In this document: piece by piece, positions 58,801 to 64,000 of the stretch
Layout: each line of letters opens with the position of its first letter
Numbering within the stretch: position 1 is the stretch's first letter
DNA from: Asterias rubens
Taxonomy: Eukaryota > Echinodermata > Asteroidea > Forcipulatida > Asteriidae
DNA length: 64,000 nucleotides
Reading direction: 5' to 3'
Assembly: GCF_902459465.1 (NCBI RefSeq)
Contig: NC_047070.1
Span: 8,606,554 to 8,670,553, forward strand
Made by a program: the position numbers and the translations under genes
Notes under the pieces: model-generated
The model's database searches: none
What the model saw: only the letters and a program-made list of their open reading frames with translations
Told to the model about the DNA's origin: nothing

Positions 58801-61735
58801 GTGCAAAAGAAAATGGCTTTGTCCTCTCAAAGATACAATTCACCAGCTCAAACAGCGCCCTCACACTGAGCCAAATATAGACCTTTCATACGCCTTTCTT
58901 AATATTTATGCATGAGGTACGTCACAATGCTAATCCAAAACAAGGCGATAGCCGCAGCCACTGCAAGTGATGGGGGACGTGCGCCCATAGCCTCATTTTG
59001 GGTAAGAATTATGACGTCATGCATTTGTAAGTATTAAGAGAGGCGTATTGGCTGAGATTTGTGCATGGTGTGTACACACGCTCGTGTTCCCATCATTTGA
59101 CTGCGTCATAGGTCTTTTTGTACAATCTGTTTTTCCAGGAACCATCTAGTCTGAAATCATTTTGTATTTGTGAACTCAACACACAAATGTTTAAACTGTG
59201 ATCTGTTGGCATACGGTGAACTCGTCAGGGCCCAATTTCATAACAGGAAATATTTCTTAAAACAATTTTCTGCTTACAATAAAGGAGCAGGATACCAGTC
59301 TTAAACAGTACAGGTGAAAATTGTATTTTGGCTGGTAACCTTATTCTGGTAGGCATAATATTTCATGTACAGGTAGCTTCTTTTTGTTCTTTAGCAGCTC
59401 TATGAAATTGGGCCCAGATAATAGGTACGCTGCATATTGGGGTGGGGGTTTGGGGAGGGAGGGAGTTCTAACAGAAGCCTTTTGAATACACAAACACAAG
59501 TGACCTTTGACGTACCATGGTAAGGTTCTATTAACGCTGACAGGTGGCGATATCTGTAAGTCTATGATCTCATTGTGTACTACCTCATTCTCTCCATCAC
59601 TGTCAATGGTAATATCACTACTGCTGGAGTATGGACTGTTTAGCCGAGCCTGTCTGATATGTCTAGTCCGTCTTGATCTCACTGATGACAATAGAAAAAG
59701 AAAAGATAACACTAAAAACAGTATACACAGCATTGGTGAGATTGAAAATATCAATGCCCACAGATTAACATATAACTTTCCATAGTCTTGGTGGAAAACG
59801 TCGCTCGAGAAATTAGTGACATAATTGGTTTTGATCTCGAGAGCCAAAAATTTGATTGCAAACAAGGAAAACATGGTTGTTAACTTCTCTTTCCATAATT
59901 TTCTTGTGACTTTGATGATTGGTTGAGGAAAAACTTTCACAGGTTTGTTATTTCATATTTATGTCCGGGCACAAAAAGCATGAATGACCGGTACTATGGT
60001 CTTTGATAATAACCAATGTTGTCTAGGTGCTTTGAAGAAAATGTTTACACAATTGCCTAGCCTCTCAAAGTGTCAGCAATAAGTTTATGCACATTCTGTA
60101 TCTAGTCAGTATAGTTGTTCATAGAGAAAGTGTCTTTGATTCTGTGCTATCTACATGTAGTGATGATATTCCTCGTATTTAGAACCATTCATGCAAAAGA
60201 ATAGAACCAAAATGGATGTTTTCGTTTATTTCTTGTTGGTAAATTTAGGAAAAGCTACATGTATGTCTGAATACTTTTCCAGTTGAAGAAAAATGTAACC
60301 TAGCCAATTTGAGGAGTGTCTTACTAACACATACATAAGTTAGAGTTTAAAGAATTCACATTTCCAGAATCCCCTTTCCTAACCCTTTCATATCATCAGC
60401 CACTCCCCCTCAACACATCCAAAGGGCAACGAGCCATTATGATGAACAGCAACAATTTCATGAAATCACACGTCAATTTAAAATGTTAGCAAAACACTCA
60501 TTATCGTCAGAGGCAGCTGTTTGGTGCAAATGGAATCGGTTGAAGAAAAAAAGTCTCCTTTTGACAGGAACCCCGAGAGTAAGTAAAAAGTGTAGAGCCC
60601 AGACAAAAATGCCTGGAATGTTTTCATCTCAGTCTGTTCCGCATGAGTGGCATGCGGATGATTGATGAGAATAAGGCAGTGAAGATTACATATCTGGGTT
60701 ATATTCGGCTACTGATTGGGGTGTCGGATCCAGTAACGATGGGGCGGGACTAGGAAGGAGGTATAAAGGGGACAGGTGGTATCGGGAACTAAAAGTACAC
60801 AACGTCCATGGAAAAGGCCTCAAAATGAGTCACGGCACCCACAGCAATCGCCTTGGTGCCCTTTGCTTTTGCTGTGATGCACTGTGCAACGTTCAGGCCT
60901 GATACTTAACAGAGGAAATGAAGGCGATTGCCTCTATGCCCCCTGGTCATTGCCTTGGGGCCCCAGTAGAAATTTATGATTTCTTCATAGGTGCCCTTAA
61001 CCAAGGAGAAATCGCCTTTGTGCCTGTGCCCTTTCAAAAATGAAGCATAAAGGCCTGTAGGTTCCTGTATAAGTTTACATTTTCCTTAGAGGTCTCCCTT
61101 ACCAGAGGGAAATTACTGTGCCCCGTCAAGAGCAGATTTAAGGCTTGGCATCTTGGGTGTTTTTCAAGATCATCCCAGGACTAATAACTTTCAAACTATT
61201 GTGGGAGTTCTCCTGGAAGATGCCCAACATAAGAACAAAAAACACTGCAAAATCAATTACTCTCTTTTTAAGGTTAAATTTTCTAATGGTCTCCTGTTTG
61301 GTGCACAATCCAAAAAAACAGAAAAAAAATTAGAAAATATATAGTCTGACAGTGGTAAATAAAAAAGGAGCGGTTTCTTTTTCTTTTTGCGAAAATCACA
61401 TATAAAAGGAAGCAAAACAAAACGCAATTTAGAAGCTTATTTGAGTGGATCATTATGTTTTACCTGAAGGCAACGTGTCCCAAAACAAACAGCTTTGTGA
61501 AATCAGACATCTTTTCCTTGCCTATAATGTGACTCATAAACTCCTGGAGGAGAACAAAATAAATAAATACAGAGATTTCACAGACCTGGTTGGAGAACGA
61601 CGGGCGGAGTGTCGGTGCATGTGAGATCAACAATCTCAGAGGAGATGAGACGAGATGAAGAGCGAGTTGTTTGACCTCCACGGGACGTGCTGGCTGGAGA
61701 TTCTTCAGTAAGATCAACAAACGATGGAGGAGAAT
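52651..61735 (-). CDS. RNF4: RNF4-like SUMO-targeted ubiquitin ligase, 4 exons, 5' partial
   Basis: Exons 61735-61586, 59681-59516, 56028-55938 and 52800-52651 join in phase (boundary phases 1, 1, 2, 0) with GT-AG introns. The product has SUMO-interaction-like cores FVDLTEE, EIVDLTCTD, SDITIDSDGE and EIIDLQIS, with the basic stretch RSRRTRHIRQARL between the second and third. A C-terminal RING follows: CPVCMESETR, 18 residues from second to third cysteine, then CGHIFCNQC and CPTC. The protein ends MRQIHPIFL, like the HPIYI end of vertebrate RNF4. Known family role: poly-SUMO chains bind the SIM array and the dimeric RING ubiquitinates the SUMOylated protein in the nucleus. About 185 residues are encoded here, against 190 in human RNF4. 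The first exon, which must end with one base of a codon, was not found up to 64000. Confidence 0.92.
52925..53307 (-). mobile_element. M1 MITE copy I, in RNF4-like intron
   Basis: TTAA lies at 52925 and 53304. It is in the same orientation as the gene when the type-1 end is taken as 5', and sits 124 bp upstream of the last exon. Confidence 0.9.
53308..53679. other. intronic stretch with small palindromes
   Basis: ATGTGGACCTGAAAAC ... GAGGTCCACAT and ATGTGGACGTACACACGTCC, then ACA, near 53370-53450 are short hairpins. No exon is seen. Confidence 0.45.
53680..53826. mobile_element. G-family inverted-repeat element, diverged
   Basis: AAAGCTGCTATAAGCACAAC at the left and TTTTTGCTTAGCTGCTGG at the right. 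The interior has TTACCAGCCAAAATACCATA. Confidence 0.6.
53829..54045. mobile_element. TAGACCC-ended palindromic element
   Basis: TAGACCCTTCCCATAAAATA pairs with TATTTCATGGGAAGGGTCCA. Inside, CGTTTTGGTTGGCAAA pairs with TTTGCCAACCAACAGG. Confidence 0.8.
54570..54842. repeat. two-copy tandem duplication, about 155 bp apart
   Basis: GTGTATTGGTGATTGGGAGG with a G run, GGGGACAGGCGG and CTCACAACTGGGATCTTCTT occurs first. Then GTGTATTGATGATGAGGAAG with a longer G run, AGAGGACAGGTGG and the same CTCACAACTGGGATCTTCTT. The two are well diverged. Confidence 0.75.
54843..55012. mobile_element. GATTTCACAAAG-family palindromic MITE, diverged
   Basis: GGGGTCGATTTCACGAAAG and TTTTTTTGAAATCGGGGCC are the ends. 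TCGAGTTAGGACGAGTAACT and GTCCTAACTTAGGA form the interior. Confidence 0.75.
55011..55173 (+). repeat. C-family interspersed repeat
   Basis: GGGCACCAAGGCATTTTCTC-like start (GCAGGGCACC), CTTGGTAAAGGGCACTCAAT, GGGCACCAAGGCATGGAGG and CATTGCCTCCTGAAGTATCA. One of the best copies; it directly abuts the preceding MITE. Confidence 0.8.
55174..55937. other. intronic non-coding stretch
   Basis: AT-rich with A/T homopolymers at 55495-55580. No feature beyond the loose repeat at 55745-55870 is seen. Confidence 0.4.
55938..56028 (-). CDS. RNF4: RNF4-like exon with first RING cysteines
   Basis: Ninety-one bases encode TEHAEDMPPTEESPCRKEVK and then CPVCMESETR. Acceptor CTCTTTTTCAG and donor GTAGGC. The first base completes a TGG codon with the preceding exon. 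Confidence 0.9.
56180..56370. mobile_element. G-family inverted-repeat element
   Basis: AGTTCATAGAGCTGGTTGGG at the left; CCAGTTACATTTTGTACG and GGTAACCTGTTTCTCGTAAG within. The right end is weak. Confidence 0.6.
56371..56740. mobile_element. two adjacent G-family elements
   Basis: A truncated copy (GATCCAGTTTCGTAGAGCTG, to about 56474) is followed by one starting GGGCCCAATTTCATAGAGCT. The second ends near GCGCCTCTATAAAATATGGG. Together with the preceding element they form a cluster of three. Confidence 0.65.
56764..56882. mobile_element. GATTTCACAAAG-family fragment
   Basis: CGAGTTAGGAAGAGTAACCC and TAGGAAGAGTTTGGTGAAAT share the interior and right terminus; the left terminus is missing. 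Confidence 0.65.
56883..57664. other. intronic non-coding stretch
   Basis: 57300-57595 has GCCACTAGCCCGCTAGCCCG, CCCGGCGGGCTAGTGGAAA and ACTAGCCCAGCTGACTACC. This is another interspersed element with GCTAGCCC inverted blocks. No exon is seen. Confidence 0.45.
57665..58632. mobile_element. 968-bp TA-flanked inverted-repeat transposon, non-autonomous
   Basis: The arms 57665-57935 and 58363-58632 are inverted copies of about 270 bp around a 427-bp loop. The ends are CAGGGTGTTTTAAAAAAAAA and its inverse TTTTTTTTTAAACACCCTG. TA precedes the left end and follows the right end, consistent with a Tc1/mariner-type target. The loop has no transposase-like frame. Confidence 0.85.
58878..59052. mobile_element. 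TAGACC-ended element, imperfect
   Basis: TAGACCTTTCATACGCCTTT at the left faces AAGAGAGGCGTATTGG at the right. Inside, ATTTATGCATGAGGTACGTC pairs loosely with ATGACGTCATGCATTTG. Confidence 0.6.
59228..59415. mobile_element. G-family inverted-repeat element
   Basis: GGGCCCAATTTCATAACAGG and CAGCTCTATGAAATTGGGCC are the inverted ends. It lies 100 bp downstream of the 59516 donor. Confidence 0.8.
59516..59681 (-). CDS. RNF4: RNF4-like exon with SIM-like motifs 3 and 4
   Basis: One hundred and sixty-six bases encode RSRRTRHIRQARL, SDITIDSDGENE, EIIDLQISPPVSVNRTLP and two bases of a TGG codon. Acceptor CTATTGTCATCAG and donor GTACGT. The open frame runs past both splice sites by chance, which makes the exon look longer. 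Confidence 0.9.
59790..60036 (+). mobile_element. old M1 MITE remnant
   Basis: GATGATTGGTTGAGGAAAAA, CTTTCACAGGTTTGTTATTT and GGTCTTTGATAATAACCAAT are mutated forms of M1 blocks; the right end lacks a clean TTAA. It lies in the intron just upstream of the exon at 59681. Confidence 0.65.
60037..60894. other. intronic non-coding stretch
   Basis: Within the RNF4-like gene between exons at 59681 and 61586. No exon or clear repeat is seen. Confidence 0.4.
60895..61058 (-). repeat. C-family interspersed repeat
   Basis: Reverse-orientation copy: CAGTAGAAATTTATGATTTC, TTAACCAAGGAGAAATCGCC and TTTCAAAAATGAAGCATAAA, ending AGGCCTG. The left part (60830-60895) holds a further partial copy. Confidence 0.75.
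61586..61735 (-). CDS. RNF4: RNF4-like exon with SIM-like motifs 1 and 2
   Basis: One hundred and fifty bases encode SPPSFVDLTEESPASTSRGG, then SSEIVDLTCTDTPPVVLQP. Acceptor GATTGCAG and donor GTCTGT. It is the most upstream exon found. Confidence 0.9.
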
Positions 61736-61868
61736 CTGCAATCAGACGTAAACAACCTTAGAAAAGTACATTGTACACTACCAGAGTGTATAGGTTCAGT
61801 TGAGGAGGATCCAGGATCCAGGGATGGTGTGGTCTTATTGGTGCAAGACAGTGTTATGCACCTGTCCA

Positions 61869-62055
61869 GGGCCCAATTTCATAGAGCTGCTAAGCACAAA
61901 AATTTGCTTAGCATGAAATTTTAGCCTTGATTAAAACAGGGTTACCAACCAAATTTTCGCGTGATTTTCAGGATTTAGCAAACAGGATTGGTTGGTAATC
62001 CTGTTTTTATCAAGGAAGACATTTTCATGCTAAGCAACTTTCTGTGGTTAGCAGC
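61869..62055. mobile_element. G-family inverted-repeat element
   Basis: GGGCCCAATTTCATAGAGCT with CTAAGCACAAAAATTTGC at the left; ATGCTAAGCAACTTTCTGTG and GTTAGCAGCTAT at the right. AACAGGATTGGTTGGTAATC and AAACAGGGTTACCAACCAAA pair internally. Confidence 0.75.
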
Positions 62056-62072
62056 TATAGGAAAATGTGCCA

Positions 62073-62222
62073 TGTATTCTTCATTTTTGACATGGCAAGG
62101 GCACCAAGGCATGTTCTCCTTGGTAAAGGACACCCTATGAGGAAACAGTAAATTTCTACTGGCACATTTCAAGGGCACCAAGGCAATGACCGAGGGCATC
62201 GAGGCAATCGCCTTTGTTGCCT
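62073..62222 (+). repeat. C-family interspersed repeat
   Basis: GGCAAGGGCACCAAGGCATG, TTCTCCTTGGTAAAGGACAC, CTATGAGGAAACAGTAAATT and GGGCACCAAGGCAATGACCG. A near full-length copy. Confidence 0.85.
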
Positions 62223-62299
62223 CCGTGCAATACACTTTCACTCATCTATGGCGATCCCCAGCTCCATGTTTCTTAGTGTTGACAACCATGGAACCCTAT

Positions 62300-62684
62300 T
62301 TAAAGACAGTGGACATTATTGGTAATTGTCAAAGACTAGTCTTCACAGTTGGTGTATCTCAACATATGCATAAAACAACAAGCCTGTGAAAATTTGAGCT
62401 CAATCGATCATCAAAGTTGCGAGATAATAATTAAAGAAAAAACACCCTTGTCAAACAAAGTTGTGTGCTTTCAGATGCTTGATTTCGAGACCTCCAATTC
62501 TAAATCTGAGGTCTCAAAATCAAATCCGTTGAAAATTACTTCTTTCTTGAAAACTCCATTACTTCAGAGGGAGCCGTTTCTCACAATGCTTTATACTATC
62601 AACCTCTCCCCATTACTTATAATCAAGAAAGGTTTTATGATAATCATTATTTTGAGTAACTACCAATAGTGTCCAATTAGTTAA
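62300..62684 (-). mobile_element. M1 MITE copy J
   Basis: TTAA lies at 62300 and 62681. The right terminus is eroded (GTCCAATTAG in place of GTCCACTGCC). Confidence 0.9.
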
Positions 62685-63182
62685 GGACTTGTGAATAAGC
62701 TGAAATGACTTGTTTAAGCTATGTGGTCCTGCTGGCTAGTCACTGAAAAAGTTAAAGGTAAAACCTGCTTTCAATACTTCAATTCAACTTTAATTTGGAA
62801 ACTTTACAAATGAAGGTTTATGAAAACTGAGCACTTTTTAGGTCTACTGTATCCTTGTACATGTACATGTAGTTCTTCCTCATTGTACATTTAACAGTGT
62901 CCTACACATTCTTCTCCATGGCACACCAGTAGAGGGCAGCATAACAATTTCATGTCTATGATGATGCAACTGGGAATGCATAAAAGTACATGTAATTGAT
63001 ACAAAATACTCTTCAAAGAATTACACTTTGTCCGGGCCTACACGTACATGTACATGTAACTATAGGTTTACACAACATCCAGCTGATTCTTCACTTGGGA
63101 TTGAACATTTATAACCTCGCTGTGTAAGTAGTGTACACATACGACACTTGCATCTTTGAGCAAGCGAGGTTCTGTTGAAGAA
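62685..63182. other. non-coding stretch
   Basis: No exon is seen, although the missing 5' exon of the RNF4-like gene could lie here. ACATGTACATGTA repeats occur near 62859-62871 and 63043-63058. Confidence 0.4.
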
Positions 63183-63915
63183 TGAGACTTTTGTTTTAAA
63201 AGTACATTTTAACAAAGGAATACTCCACAAAGCATAAATATGCAAAGAAGCAGTGTGTGTGTATTAAAGGCAGTGGACACTATTGGTAATTACTCAAAAT
63301 AGTTATTAGCATAAAACCTTTTTTGGTGACGAGTAATGGGGAGAGGTTGATGGTATAAAACATTGTGAGAAACGGCTCCCTCTGAAGGGCCATAGTTTTT
63401 GAGAAAGAAGTAACTTTCCAGGAATTTGATTTCGAGACCTCAGATTTAGAACTTGAGGTCTCGAAATCAACCATCTAAACGCACACAACTTTGTGTGACA
63501 AGGGTGTTTTTTTCTTTCATTATTATCTCACAACTTCGATGACTGATTGAGTTTGAATTATCACAGGTTAGTTATTTTATGCATATGTTGAGATACACCA
63601 ACTGTGAAGGCTAGTCTTTGATAATTACCACAAGTGTCCACTGCCTTTAAGACAGAGGACTTGCACTATATCTTAAAATGACTATAGGGACAATACATTC
63701 ATGACTGCTATCACAAGGACAACAATAGGTGAAAAGAGAAGAATGAAACTTTTGTTTTAAGAGTACATTATAACAAATGAGTACTCCGCAAAGCATAATA
63801 TGCAAAAAAGCTGTGTGTGTGTACTTGACATTAAGACAGAGGACTTACAGTATACTTTAAAATGACATTAGGGACAATAAATTCATGATTGCTATCACAA
63901 CGAAAACAATAGGTC
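63183..63915. repeat. tandem duplication split by M1 copy K
   Basis: GACTTTTGTTTTAAAAGTAC ... GTGTGTGTGTA (63186-63263) recurs at 63747-63823. TTAAGACAGAGGACTT ... AACAATAGGT (63647-63730) recurs at 63831-63914. The second unit has no element. Confidence 0.85.
63264..63650 (+). mobile_element. M1 MITE copy K, inserted in a tandem repeat unit
   Basis: TTAA lies at 63264-63267 and 63647-63650. It is a full-length copy with AGGCAGTGGACACTATTGG, GATTTCGAGACCTCAG and GAGGTCTCGAAATCAA. The neighbouring unit has a single TTAA at 63831-63834. Confidence 0.95.
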
Positions 63916-64000
63916 AAACGAGGTTTGCGAAGATACTACACAATAAATCTTTTATGATACATGTATAATTACACCATCCGCCCGTGGAATTCACTGCCCA

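Noticed and set aside
59341-59940. A 199-residue minus-strand protein with a hydrophobic segment
   Set aside because: Only 59516-59681 is supported as an exon. The hydrophobic part is intron and M1-remnant sequence read through by chance.
16324-61735. A stress-response gene cluster (TIA1-like, sHSP, RNF4-like)
   Set aside because: The three genes are unlinked transcription units separated by repeats; shared stress themes are likely coincidence.
1-64000. CRISPR arrays, operons, viral genes, transposase or reverse transcriptase genes
   Set aside because: None found. The only regular direct-repeat array is the tRNA-Cys cluster, and all mobile elements seen are non-autonomous.

Overview
The window is animal nuclear DNA: AT-rich and intron-rich, with spliced genes, Pol III genes and dense short transposon remnants. 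Nothing bacterial or viral is visible. The repeat content and the protein variants fit a marine deuterostome, most likely an echinoderm and perhaps a starfish. That placement is inference; nothing in the sequence proves the species.

Genes, left to right. (1) 135-334 (+): a possible cysteine-rich terminal exon of a gene entering from the left, unrecognised. (2) 25868 down to 16324 (-): the first four coding exons of a TIA1/TIAR-type RNA-binding protein. They carry a Q/Y-rich leader and a complete RRM1; RRM2, RRM3 and the C-terminus must lie to the left of the window or in exons I could not find. (3) 29873-30670 (+): an intronless small heat-shock protein with an alpha-crystallin domain and an IxI tail. 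(4) 42057-44292 (+): fifteen tRNA-Cys(GCA) genes in tandem with a period near 155 bp. (5) 61735 down to 52651 (-): four exons of an RNF4-like SUMO-targeted ubiquitin ligase with four SUMO-interaction-like motifs and a C-terminal RING. Its 5' exon lies beyond 61735 and probably outside the window. All splice phases in genes 2 and 5 are consistent.

Most of the remaining sequence is intron or intergenic DNA carrying non-autonomous inverted-repeat elements and tRNA-derived SINEs. The commonest family, called M1 here, is about 380 bp and flanked by TTAA. It has eleven near-complete copies and at least two fragments. Other families are defined by their ends: TTAA-AGTCACC, TTAA-AGGAACACG, GGGGTNGATTTCACAAAG, GGCCCAATTTCATAGAGCTG, TAGACC, GGGTGCGTTCG, AGACTTGA and a TA-flanked CAGGGTGTTT element of 968 bp. 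I found no transposase or reverse transcriptase, so all copies look like passengers of enzymes encoded elsewhere.

TIA1 acts in stress granules, the small HSP in proteostasis and RNF4 in SUMO/stress signalling. They are separate transcription units on different strands, and I see no sign that they form a functional cluster. The most informative points are the tRNA-Cys array with its higher-order duplication, the M1 family with a paralogous unoccupied site inside the window, and a fold-back element at 45.5-46.0 kb built from about 33-bp subterminal repeats.
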